DNA of 64,000 bases from Bradyrhizobium sp. 170 (GTDB lineage Bacteria > Pseudomonadota > Alphaproteobacteria > Rhizobiales > Xanthobacteraceae), in NCBI RefSeq assembly GCF_023101085.1, contig NZ_CP064703.1:3224001-3288000 (forward strand). Reading direction: 5' to 3'. Under the pieces are notes generated by a model, which was given only the letters and a program-made list of their open reading frames with translations, had not been told where the DNA came from and did no database searches. Numbering within the stretch: the stretch's first letter is position 1; every line of letters starts with the position of its first letter. Both the position numbers and the translations under genes were made by a program. Of this stretch, positions 8,047 to 15,939 are shown in pieces.

Positions 8047-9198
8047 TCACTGCGCCGCCCGATGCCTTGGATATTCAAGCTGCATCGCGACGAAGTCGGT
8101 CGTGCGCGTCCCATAGCGGGCCGTAATTCCCTTCAGCGCGTTGTCCAGCGCTTCCGCTGGTTTCCTGTTCTCAACAGACGGCAGCAGACGTTCCGCGGGC
8201 CAATTCGTCGCGACCTCATCGGGCAGGATACGAATGCCGTTGCGGCTTTGCTGGGCGCCGGGGGTGCGCGCGAACGTCACCGCCTGTGACCGATAGGTCC
8301 GCGACCACGCATCAGTGACCAGCGCCAGCGACACCTCGTCGACGCCTTCCTTGAGCTCGATGCCGAGCCGCTCGTGCGCCCAGAACGCCGCCGTATTGCC
8401 GATCGCCGTCAGCGCAAACGGCCGCGTGAACTTGAACTCATCGCTCTCGTGGCGCGCGTCCCAATCGGCCAGGCCGAGATCCCGGCCAACCGTCTTGGCC
8501 TTGTCGCGTCCGGCGATCGCCTCGATCAGCGTCAGCGACATCGGCATCGACGCCGTGATGCCGGTGGTCGTCGCAACGCCGTCATCGACCACCAGCCGCC
8601 GGTTCTCGACGTAGCGCATCGTGGGATGCTTGCCGCGCATCTCCTTGACGGAATACCAGTGCGTGGTCGCCCGCTTGCCATGCAGCAGTCCGGCGTCGCC
8701 GACCACCTTGGCGCCGGCGCAGACGCCGATGATGATCGCCTTCTTGGCCGACTGGCTCCTGATCCATTGCAGCGCCGCCGGATCGTCGTCGCGGCTCATG
8801 GCGGGGACGATGACATAGTCGGCGCCATCGGGATGTTGCGCGTCGAACTCGGCGATGGTCGTCTGCGGCTCGACCTTGAGCGTCGGAAACAGCGTCATGG
8901 GGCCGGGCGCCGTCGCCAGCGTCACGACATCGGCGACATCGGCGCGCGTGAGGATGCCGTAGGGCATCAGGTAGTCGGTGGTTTCGGTCGCATTGTTAAT
9001 GCCGATGATGGCGATCAGCGGGCGCTGCCGCTTCGGCGGCTTCAGCGCCGCGACCGTCGCATCGCGCTCGTCCTGCGCGATCGCGGGTGGAGCAGCGACT
9101 GAAGGCGCCGGAGGCAGCGAGAAAATCCAGGCTCCGCCGATCGCGGCGAGAAGTGCGACTGCGCCTATCGCGCTCCACAATACGCGTCGCGAATTCAT
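8047..9198 (-). CDS. DJ-1/PfpI-family protein with N-terminal membrane anchor
   Basis: 383 aa. Residues 7-27 (VLWSAIGAVALLAAIGGAWI) form a single membrane-spanning anchor or uncleaved signal followed by an Ala/Pro linker. The DJ-1/PfpI domain starts near residue 60 (PLIAIIGINNATETTDYLMP) and has a nucleophile elbow with Cys in IGVCAGAKVVGDAGLL, followed by RATTHW and an ITASMPMSLTLIEAIAG segment. This arrangement matches the amidotransferase-like domain of GlxA/FtrA-type AraC regulators, but no helix-turn-helix follows. Instead there is a second region of about 130 residues (FTRPFALTAIGNTAAFWAHE onward) of unknown role. It probably faces the periplasm. It is divergent from the flavoprotein gene at 9502. 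Confidence 0.75.
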   Translation of the reverse strand: MNSRRVLWSAIGAVALLAAIGGAWIFSLPPAPSVAAPPAIAQDERDATVAALKPPKRQRPLIAIIGINNATETTDYLMPYGILTRADVADVVTLATAPGPMTLFPTLKVEPQTTIAEFDAQHPDGADYVIVPAMSRDDDPAALQWIRSQSAKKAIIIGVCAGAKVVGDAGLLHGKRATTHWYSVKEMRGKHPTMRYVENRRLVVDDGVATTTGITASMPMSLTLIEAIAGRDKAKTVGRDLGLADWDARHESDEFKFTRPFALTAIGNTAAFWAHERLGIELKEGVDEVSLALVTDAWSRTYRSQAVTFARTPGAQQSRNGIRILPDEVATNWPAERLLPSVENRKPAEALDNALKGITARYGTRTTDFVAMQLEYPRHRAAQ

Positions 9199-9501
9199 GG
9201 TTTGCTGGCTCGCGTCTCACTCATTTCAATCGACTCCCGTTCTACTGCCGCGATGATCTGTCTGAAATGACGTAAATCCGGCGAAAACGGCCATCGAAAA
9301 CGGCTACGCGTCATGGAACCGCGGCGGCTGGTTCCGCCACGCCAGCCCTGTTCACGCTCACACACCATCAACAGCAATCGATGCAGGCCGGATCCTCCCG
9401 GTTTGCGGGAATGTCCATCCGGTGCGGCGGCCATTGTCTGATGCCGGGCGACGCCGCAGCTTTGCAGGCAAGCATCACGGCCTCTGGACAAGGAGGGCTT
9501 C
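9199..9501. other. Divergent intergenic region, no gene seen
   Basis: 303 bases between the divergently transcribed DJ-1/PfpI and cytokinin-dehydrogenase-like genes. The only clear element is the strong ribosome site AAGGAGGGC immediately before the ATG at 9502. I found no convincing small ORF or palindrome. It presumably contains both promoters. Confidence 0.5.
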
Positions 9502-10941
9502 ATGCCATCGGACAGACGTATGTTTTTGAGCGCAGGCCTCGGCGTCACCGCCGCGCTCGCTTCGCGCGCGAGTGGGCTCGCGACATCGGCGCCAGCGGTC
9601 TCACTCGAAAGCCCGCCGCTTCCTGGCAATGTCAGCCTTGATGCGGACGCTCGTGCCGCAACGGCCCATGATTTTGGCCGTCTCATTCACAGGCAACCGC
9701 GCGGCGTACTCAGGCCCGCATCGGGTGCCGACATTGCGAGCCTGTTGCGCTGGGCCAAGGGCGAGGGCGTCAAGGTGGCGGCACGCGGGCTGGGTCATTC
9801 GATCTATGGCCGCGCCCTGGTCGAGAACGGCATCGTGGTCGATATGGGCGCAATGGGCTCGATCCACGATGTCAAGCCGGATTGTGTCGTGGTCGACGCC
9901 GGAGCGTCGTGGAGAGATCTGTTTGAGGCGACATTGGCGCAGGGACTTACACCGCCGGTGTTGACCAACTATCTCGGCCTCTCGGTCGGCGGAACGGTCG
10001 CGGTGGGCGGCATTGGAGCCGCGTCATCCCGCCATGGCATGCAAACCGACAACGTCATCGCGCTGGACGTAGTGACGGGCGAGGGGCATGAGCTGAGTTG
10101 CTCGGCGACTGAGAATCCGGATCTCTTTAACGCCGTCCGCGCCGGCCTCGGCCAATGCGGCATCGTCACGCGGGCGACGCTGCGCCTGGTGCGCGCGCCC
10201 GAGCGTGTCAGGCGCTTTCAGCTCTTCTACCGCGATTTGCCGTCACTGACGGCGGACCAGCGGCGCGTGCTGAGGGAAGGGCGCTTCGACCAGTTGCAAG
10301 GCGCTGTTCTTCCCGATGGAAGCGGCGGTTGGCGGTATCAGCTCGACGGTGCAGTATATCACGCGAGCGGTTCGGCACCCGACGACAAGGCCGTGCTTTC
10401 CGGATTGTCGGATGAGCGCGGCGCTGCGGTCATCGCCGACCTGACCTATCGCGAGGATGCCCTGGCGTTCGGAAAGTTCGAAAGTCTGCTGCGGTCGAAA
10501 GGCCAGTGGTCCAACCCGCAGCCCTGGCTCTTGACGTTCCTGCGCGGCAGCAACGCCGAACGGCTCGCCAGCGCCATACTGGCCGGACTGAGGGGCGATG
10601 CTGTCGGCCCGTTCGGGCGGATAACCTTCTATCCTCTGCTCAAAAAAGCGTTTCGCACGCCGCTGGTTCGCCTGCCGGAGGAAGACATGGTCTTTGTCTT
10701 CAATCTCATTCGCATCCCGGCATCGAACGATGCGGCGGCGGCGGAGCGGATGGTCGCGGAAAATCGCACGCTGTACGATCGCATTCGAGAAGCCGGCGGC
10801 GTTCAGTATCCGGTCGGCGCCTTCGCCATGTCGCCTTTCGACTGGGAGATTCACTTCGGCTCAGGCTGGCCGCAGCTTCGGGAGGCCAAGCAGCGCCATG
10901 ATCCCGGCCATCTGCTGGCGCCCGGCTACAACGTGTTCTGA
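9502..10941 (+). CDS. FAD-binding oxidoreductase, cytokinin-dehydrogenase-like, Tat-exported
   Basis: 479 aa. It begins with a twin-arginine signal (SDRRMFLSAGLGVTAALASR), so export of the folded flavoprotein is expected. The PCMH-type FAD domain contains AARGLGHSIYGRA; the His (about residue 99) sits where plant cytokinin dehydrogenases attach FAD covalently (GHS motif). TNYLGLSVGGTVAVGGIG, SSRHGMQTDNVIALDVVTG and GLGQCGIVTRATLRLVRAP closely follow the CKX consensus as I remember it. The C-terminal half ends HDPGHLLAPGYNVF, also CKX-like. Plant CKXs cleave the isoprenoid side chain of cytokinins and are 500-575 aa; this one is slightly shorter. Other flavin oxidases share the fold, so the substrate is inference. 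The start has an AAGGAGGG ribosome site. Confidence 0.8.
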   Translation: MPSDRRMFLSAGLGVTAALASRASGLATSAPAVSLESPPLPGNVSLDADARAATAHDFGRLIHRQPRGVLRPASGADIASLLRWAKGEGVKVAARGLGHSIYGRALVENGIVVDMGAMGSIHDVKPDCVVVDAGASWRDLFEATLAQGLTPPVLTNYLGLSVGGTVAVGGIGAASSRHGMQTDNVIALDVVTGEGHELSCSATENPDLFNAVRAGLGQCGIVTRATLRLVRAPERVRRFQLFYRDLPSLTADQRRVLREGRFDQLQGAVLPDGSGGWRYQLDGAVYHASGSAPDDKAVLSGLSDERGAAVIADLTYREDALAFGKFESLLRSKGQWSNPQPWLLTFLRGSNAERLASAILAGLRGDAVGPFGRITFYPLLKKAFRTPLVRLPEEDMVFVFNLIRIPASNDAAAAERMVAENRTLYDRIREAGGVQYPVGAFAMSPFDWEIHFGSGWPQLREAKQRHDPGHLLAPGYNVF

Positions 10942-10963
10942 TGCGCCAGTGTTTTGCGAGGTG

Positions 10964-11857
10964 CTAAAGCAGATCGGTCTTCAGGCTGCTCGCCAGAAAA
11001 TCCACGAACCGCCGGACGCGTTCCAGCGGCGCCCGTGTCGGCGGCCAGACGAGCTGGATCGGCATTCCCTCGGTTTCAAATTCCGGCAGCACGATCGCAA
11101 GCGCGCCCTGTGCGACGAGATCGCCGACCTGCCATAGCGGCAGCCGGGCAAGGCCTGTGCCTTCGCTCGCGGCAGCGCGGATTGAAGCGGCGCTGTTCGA
11201 ACGGAGGCGGCCGTGCACCTTGACCGACTGGACGCGGCCGTCGATGCGAAACGGCCATTTGTCGATCACATCAGTGCCGGCCCGCAGGATGCAGGCACGC
11301 TGTTCGAGATCGTCTGGATGTTTCGGCCGGCCATGTTCGGCGAAATAGGATGGCGCGCCAACGACGACGACGCGCAGCGTATGCAACCGCCGAGCAATCA
11401 AGGTCTCATCGGTGGAGTCGCCGATCCGCACAGCAATGTCGAGGCCGTCCGCCACGAGATCCACCTGTTCGTCGGAAGCCCGAAGTTCGATCTCCACGTT
11501 GGGATAGAGCTTTAAAAAGCGGCTCGCAATCGGCGCCACGTAGGATGAGGCAAACAGAATCGGCGCCCCGACTTTCAACGACCCGGAAGTTTCGCCGCGT
11601 AGATTGGCTGCCTCGGCCCGCGCTTCGATGATCTCCGCAACCGCCGGCTTGATGCGCTCATAGAACACACGCCCGGCTTCGGTCGGTTCCGATCGCCGCG
11701 TGGTGCGTTTGACGAGTTCGACGCCGAGGGCGCGCTCCAGCGCCATCAGCGATCGGTTGAGCGACTGCAACGGGCGCCGAAGGTGACGCGAGGCCGCCGC
11801 CTGGCTGCCCTTCTCGATGACAGCCAGAAAAGCTTCGAGATCGTCCAACCGTTCCAA
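10964..11857 (-). CDS. LysR-family transcriptional regulator
   Basis: 297 aa, full length for the family. The N-terminal winged helix-turn-helix spans about residues 3-62 (LDDLEAFLAVIEKGSQAAAS, LERALGVELVKRTTRRSEPT). The effector domain begins near SGSLKVGAPILFASSYVAPI and includes EIELRASDEQVDLVADGLDIA, a typical core. It is transcribed toward the cytokinin-dehydrogenase-like gene, with stops 22 bases apart, so it does not share that promoter. Its own upstream region (from 11858) has a direct repeat GATATACCGC. The target genes are unknown. Confidence 0.9.
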   Translation of the reverse strand: MERLDDLEAFLAVIEKGSQAAASRHLRRPLQSLNRSLMALERALGVELVKRTTRRSEPTEAGRVFYERIKPAVAEIIEARAEAANLRGETSGSLKVGAPILFASSYVAPIASRFLKLYPNVEIELRASDEQVDLVADGLDIAVRIGDSTDETLIARRLHTLRVVVVGAPSYFAEHGRPKHPDDLEQRACILRAGTDVIDKWPFRIDGRVQSVKVHGRLRSNSAASIRAAASEGTGLARLPLWQVGDLVAQGALAIVLPEFETEGMPIQLVWPPTRAPLERVRRFVDFLASSLKTDLL

Positions 11858-11860
11858 TTC

Positions 11861-11884
11861 GATATACCGCTTCTGATATACCGC
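11861..11884. promoter_or_regulatory. Direct repeat GATATACCGC x2 upstream of the LysR gene
   Basis: GATATACCGC occurs at 11861-11870 and again at 11875-11884, a 14-base period, starting 4 bases upstream of the LysR start codon at 11857. The position would suit autoregulation or a 5' leader element, but LysR boxes are usually inverted T-N11-A motifs, so the assignment is weak. Confidence 0.3.
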
Positions 11885-12089
11885 CCTTCGGCAAGGTGTG
11901 TCGTACGTTGCGCAATTACAAGGCGCGCGAGCCTTGGTGCGAACTGATTTGCTGCGCGCGCAAGCGCAACTTCACATAGCAGCCTGCGACATGATGGCAC
12001 GACGGGCAAATCACTCAAAACCTGTCCAGCCCCTCGCGCAAAAACATTCTGCTTTCGTTCTCACGCAAATCAGTCGCATAACTCCGCTT

Positions 12090-12510
12090 GTCTCACGGCG
12101 GATGAGGGGCGCTCGCGAACGTCACGAACGCGCTGTGAGATGCGGTGGACGCTGAGGGCGCGATAGACGTACGCGCCGGAAGTGTACGGCGAAGTCGTGT
12201 GGTTCGGGCGCCGCGGTGCTGGCGCTAAGTCCGGGAGAGGCGAAACTTCTCTCGTGGCGACGGAGGCAATAAAGCCGTTCTCCGGGAAGAGCACGAAGTA
12301 AGCCGTAAAGCCATTGCGCAGGGAAGGCCGGAGTGTTCCCGCTGCCCTGTATGCTCGTGTGCATTTTCTTTAGCGCAGATCGCACGCGAGACCGCGGGTG
12401 CAGCAAGCACCCGGTCTTCCCTGCGCCCTCTGTTTTCGAAGAGGGCAAACGAAGATGCAAACCTCGGGCGCAATGCGTCGCGAGATCGCGAAGGTGCGTC
12501 ACCTACCTGA
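12090..12510. repeat. Probable dispersed non-coding repeat in the 11.9-12.6 kb gap
   Basis: The 803-base gap between the LysR and Lrp genes has no gene I believe in. On the minus strand it is open over 12122-12502, giving peptides such as KTGCLLHPRSRV and SGNTPAFPAQW. I remember near-identical peptides from many short hypothetical proteins scattered through Bradyrhizobium and Rhodopseudomonas genomes, the signature of a repeated intergenic sequence and not a gene. The boundaries are approximate. A separate palindromic repeat follows at 12531. Between 11885 and 12090 I see nothing specific. Confidence 0.5.
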
Positions 12511-12530
12511 ATCGAATCCGAAATCATTTC

Positions 12531-12654
12531 GTCGTCCCTGCGAAAGCAGGGACCCATAACCACCGGCCGAAGTTGTTTTGTGAGGTCGTAGTTGTCTTGT
12601 CTTTTCCAGCAACAACGGCCGCGGAGTATGGGTCCCTGCTTTCGCAGGGACGAC
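12531..12654. repeat. Palindromic repeat, GTCGTCCCTGC family, copy 1 (intact)
   Basis: The left arm 12531-12558 (begins GTCGTCCCTGCGAAAGCAGG) and the right arm 12627-12654 (ends TTTCGCAGGGACGAC) are perfect 28-base inverted copies around a 68-base centre containing CCACCGGCC. The element ends six bases before the stop codon of the Lrp gene. Four more copies occur in the window at 15659, 23907, 33005 and 35197. Confidence 0.9.
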
Positions 12655-12660
12655 GGCAAT

Positions 12661-13122
12661 TCACACCGGCAGCGCGATCGAGTACTTCACCTGGCTCAGC
12701 GCAAAGCTCGACTCGATCGAGGCGATGCCGTCGAGCCGCGTCAGCTTGTTCTTCAGGAACGCTTCGTAGGAGGAAAGGTCAGCGGCGACGACGCGCAAGA
12801 GATAGTCGCGGTTGCCTGTCATCAGATAGCATTCCAGCACCTCGTCCCATTTCGAAATCGCTTTCGCGAAACGATTCAGATCCTCCTCCTTCTGCCGCGC
12901 CAGCTTGATCGAGATGAAGACGCTGACATGGAGCCCCAACGATTTCTGGTCGACGGTCGCGATGTAGCGCGTGATGACGCCGCGCTCTTCCAGCAGCTTC
13001 ACACGGCGATGGCAGGGCGACACCGAGAGCCCGACCTTGTCGGAGAGTTCCTGCATGGTCATGCGGCTGTCGGCCTGCAGCAGGGCGAGGATCTTGCGGT
13101 CGATGGCGTCGAGAGCCGGCAT
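12661..13122 (-). CDS. Lrp/AsnC-family transcriptional regulator
   Basis: 153 aa, standard Lrp length. I use the ATG at 13122 (MPALDAIDRKILALLQADSR) because this is the canonical first helix of the family. An N-terminal AsnC helix-turn-helix (MTMQELSDKVGLSVSPCHRR, LEERGVITRYIATVD) is followed by a RAM/ACT-like ligand domain (ISIKLARQKEEDLNRFAKAI, EVLECYLMTGNRDYLLRVV). It is divergent from an AceE-like E1 gene. In Pseudomonas putida an Lrp-type regulator (MdeR) governs mdeAB, where MdeB is an AceE-like 2-oxobutyrate dehydrogenase E1. That parallel suggests this protein senses an amino acid and controls the E1 gene. Confidence 0.9.
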   Translation of the reverse strand: MPALDAIDRKILALLQADSRMTMQELSDKVGLSVSPCHRRVKLLEERGVITRYIATVDQKSLGLHVSVFISIKLARQKEEDLNRFAKAISKWDEVLECYLMTGNRDYLLRVVAADLSSYEAFLKNKLTRLDGIASIESSFALSQVKYSIALPV

Positions 13123-13165
13123 TGGGATGAACTCATGGTTTGGATGGTAATCGTGGTATTTTATC

Positions 13166-13175
13166 CCAATATTGG
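13166..13175. promoter_or_regulatory. Candidate operator CCAATATTGG in the Lrp/E1 divergent promoter
   Basis: CCAATATTGG is a perfect 10-base palindrome in an AT-rich patch (TATTTTATCCCAATATTGGA) of the 131-base region between the divergent Lrp-type and E1 genes. Lrp-family proteins bind degenerate, AT-centred palindromes, so this is a reasonable operator candidate. No footprint or consensus is available from one site. Confidence 0.35.
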
Positions 13176-13253
13176 ACGGTATGTCGCGAGGATTTGAGAA
13201 ATTTGGTACCGGCACGCCCGTTAAAATCGGCGCATACTGACCCTGTCCGGAGC

Positions 13254-15626
13254 ATGGCCATGCCCATCGAACCCGCACGCCTTGAATTGCTGTCCGCGCT
13301 GGCGGCCAAGGTTCTCTGGCTGTCGTCGTGGACGATCCATCACGCCAACCATATCAGGCCCAATGCCGACGGGCTGAAGGTCGGCGGCCATCAGGCGTCA
13401 TCGGCCTCGCTCGCCAACATCATGTCGGCGCTGTACTTCTCAGTGCTCCGTCCGCAGGACCGCGTCGCGGTGAAGCCGCATGCGAGCCCGGTGTTTCACG
13501 CTATCCAGTATCTGTTCGGGCACCAGGCCCGCGAGAAGCTTGAGAATTTCCGCGGCTACAAGGGCGCGCAGTCCTATCCCTCGCGCACCAAGGATGCCGA
13601 CGACGTCGATTTCTCCACGGGCTCGGTCGGTCTCGGCGTCGCGCAAACCCTGTTCTCCTCGCTGGTGCAGGACTACGTCACCGCGCATGGCTGGATGAAG
13701 GACCGGCCCGAGGGGCGGATGATCGCGCTCGTCGGCGATGCCGAGATGGACGAGGGCAACATCTTCGAGGCGCTGCTGGAGGGCTGGAAGCACGGGCTGC
13801 GCAACACCTGGTGGGTGGTGGATTACAACCGCCAGAGCCTCGATGCCGTCGTGCGCGAAGGACTGTGGGCGAAGTTCGAATCCATGTTCCGCAATTTCGG
13901 CTGGGAGGTCGTGATCGTGAAATACGGCCGCCTGATGCAGGCGGCGTTCGCCGAGCCCGGCGGCGAGGCGCTGAAGCGCTGGATCGATAATTGCCCGAAC
14001 CAGATGTATGCGGCGCTGTGCTTCCAGGGTGGCGCTGCCTTCCGCAAGCATTTGCAGGACGACATCGGCGATCAGGGACAGGTGTCGCAACTGATCGAGC
14101 GGCGCAGCGACGACGAACTGCTGGCGCTGATGTCCAATCTCGGCGGCCACGACATGGCCAGCATGATCGAGGCCTTCGAGGCGATCGATCATGATCGCCC
14201 GGTCTGCTTCATCGCCTACACCATCAAGGGTGTCGGCCTGCCGATGCAGGGCCACAAGGACAACCACGCGGGCCTGATGACGGTTGCGCAGATGGAGAAG
14301 TGGCGTACCGCGCAGAATATCCGACCCGGCCATGAATGGGACAAGTTCGAAGGCCTGTCCCTGGCGCCGGCCGAGCTCGAAGCATTTTTGGCGGCAGCGC
14401 CGTTCAATCAGGATGGCCGCCGCCGTCTCACCGCGCCCGTGATCGACGTTCCGCAACAGCTCGCCTTCAAGCCCGCGGCGCAGATGTCTACCCAACAGGG
14501 ATTTGGGCTGGTGCTGAACGAACTCGCGCGCGGCGACAGCGAACTGGCCGCGCGGATCGTCACCGCGTCGCCCGATGTCACCGTATCAACCAATCTCGGC
14601 GCCTGGGTCAACCGCCGCGGCTTGTTTGCCAAGGCCGAGAACCACGATCTGTTCCGGCAGGAGAAAATCCCCTCGACCTTCAACTGGGATTATTCGCCCA
14701 AGGGTCAGCATCTGGAACTCGGCATTGCCGAGATGAACCTGTTCATCATGCTCTCGGCGCTCGGGCTGTCACATGCGATCAATGGCGAACGGCTGCTTCC
14801 GGTTGGCACGCTGTACGATCCCTTCATCGAGCGCGGCCTCGATGCGCTGAACTATGCCTGCTACCAGGATGCGCGTTTCATGGTGGTGGCGACGCCGTCG
14901 GGCATCACGCTGGCGCCGGAAGGCGGCGCGCATCAATCGATCGCGACGCCTTTGATCGGCATGGCGCAGGACGGCCTGGCCTCGTTCGAGCCGGCCTTCG
15001 TCGATGAACTCGCCGTGATCATGGGATGGGGTTTTCGCCACATGCAGCGCGAAGGCGGCGAGGGCGGTTCGGTCTATTTGCGGCTTTCGACCCGAACGCT
15101 CGACCAGCCGCAGCGCATCATGGCGCCGGACCTGCAAAGCGGCATCACCGAGGGCGCCTACTGGCTGCGCGAGCCGGGGCCGAATTGCGACATCGTGATC
15201 GCTTATACCGGCGCGGTCGCACCGGAGGCGATCGAGGCGGTGGGCTTCATCGGAGAAAGCCACCGCGATGTCGGTTTACTGGCGGTAACCTCGGCCGACC
15301 GGCTGCATGGTGGATGGTCCGCCGCGCGGAATTTGCGGCGCGACCGCCGTGGCATCCAGTATCTCAGCCATGTCGAAAAGCTGCTGGCGCCGTTGCCGCG
15401 CGACTGCGGCATCGTGACCGTGATCGACGGCCATCCGGCGGCGCTGGGCTGGCTCGGCAGCGTGCGCGGCCACCGCCTCGAGGCGCTCGGCGTCGAGCAG
15501 TTCGGCCAGACCGGTACAATCGGCGACCTCTACCGCCACTATGGCATCGACGCCAACGCCATCATCGATGCCGCGGAAAGCCTGACCGTCGGGGCGCCGG
15601 TGCGGCACCGGAAGACGGCGGTGTAG
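13254..15626 (+). CDS. AceE-like (homodimeric E1) 2-oxoacid dehydrogenase / transketolase-family protein
   Basis: 790 aa, slightly shorter than AceE (about 885). Start ATG 13254 (MAMPIEPARLELLSALAAKV). The thiamine-diphosphate motif GDAEMDEGN starts near residue 161 and is followed by WWVVDYNRQSLDAVVREG. The AceE-type loop reads FIAYTIKGVGLPMQGHKDNH, and the second domain has the ThDP-activating Glu in LELGIAEMNLFIMLSALGLS (about residue 490). The C-terminal domain is transketolase-like. It should decarboxylate a 2-oxoacid such as pyruvate or 2-oxobutyrate. No E2 (lipoyl) or E3 gene lies nearby, so partners must be encoded elsewhere or it works alone. Divergence from an Lrp-type gene resembles mdeR-mdeB, but no methionine gamma-lyase gene is adjacent. 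Confidence 0.8.
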   Translation: MAMPIEPARLELLSALAAKVLWLSSWTIHHANHIRPNADGLKVGGHQASSASLANIMSALYFSVLRPQDRVAVKPHASPVFHAIQYLFGHQAREKLENFRGYKGAQSYPSRTKDADDVDFSTGSVGLGVAQTLFSSLVQDYVTAHGWMKDRPEGRMIALVGDAEMDEGNIFEALLEGWKHGLRNTWWVVDYNRQSLDAVVREGLWAKFESMFRNFGWEVVIVKYGRLMQAAFAEPGGEALKRWIDNCPNQMYAALCFQGGAAFRKHLQDDIGDQGQVSQLIERRSDDELLALMSNLGGHDMASMIEAFEAIDHDRPVCFIAYTIKGVGLPMQGHKDNHAGLMTVAQMEKWRTAQNIRPGHEWDKFEGLSLAPAELEAFLAAAPFNQDGRRRLTAPVIDVPQQLAFKPAAQMSTQQGFGLVLNELARGDSELAARIVTASPDVTVSTNLGAWVNRRGLFAKAENHDLFRQEKIPSTFNWDYSPKGQHLELGIAEMNLFIMLSALGLSHAINGERLLPVGTLYDPFIERGLDALNYACYQDARFMVVATPSGITLAPEGGAHQSIATPLIGMAQDGLASFEPAFVDELAVIMGWGFRHMQREGGEGGSVYLRLSTRTLDQPQRIMAPDLQSGITEGAYWLREPGPNCDIVIAYTGAVAPEAIEAVGFIGESHRDVGLLAVTSADRLHGGWSAARNLRRDRRGIQYLSHVEKLLAPLPRDCGIVTVIDGHPAALGWLGSVRGHRLEALGVEQFGQTGTIGDLYRHYGIDANAIIDAAESLTVGAPVRHRKTAV

Positions 15627-15658
15627 GTGTAGCGGTAAAGGGAGGTGTAACAGTATGT

Positions 15659-15763
15659 GTCGTCCCTGCGAACGCAGGGACCCATAACCACAGGGAGTAG
15701 TTGTTAAAGGAAGTCTGCCCGCGTGCCCCCAGATAGGCCGCAGCGTATGGGCCCCTGCGTTCG
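15659..15763. repeat. Palindromic repeat, GTCGTCCCTGC family, copy 2 (right arm truncated)
   Basis: The left arm 15659-15686 is complete (GTCGTCCCTGCGAACGCAGG then GACCCATA). The right arm is recognisable only over 15746-15763 (TATGGGCCCCTGCGTTCG) with one mismatch and then changes to unrelated sequence (TGTTCGGTCCCG). It lies between the E1 and aldehyde dehydrogenase genes; the remaining bases up to 15939 show no gene. Confidence 0.8.
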
Positions 15764-15939
15764 TGTTCGGTCCCGTGAGGGAGGCACCTTGCCACACCCA
15801 CGCCCCCGCCCTTATATCCAGCGCCTGCCGCATCGCGGCACCCCGCATATGGCGGGTTCAACTGCCCTGGCTTTCGTGCAAGGATGCTGCCGAACGCTAC
15901 CCGTTCCCCCTCCATTGCTCCGAGATAAAGAGGTTTCCG

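Noticed and set aside
12122..12502. Candidate small protein of 126 aa in the 12-kb gap
   Set aside because: The sequence looks like a dispersed DNA repeat whose translated forms are scattered as hypothetical proteins; no ribosome site and no codon-level sign of selection.
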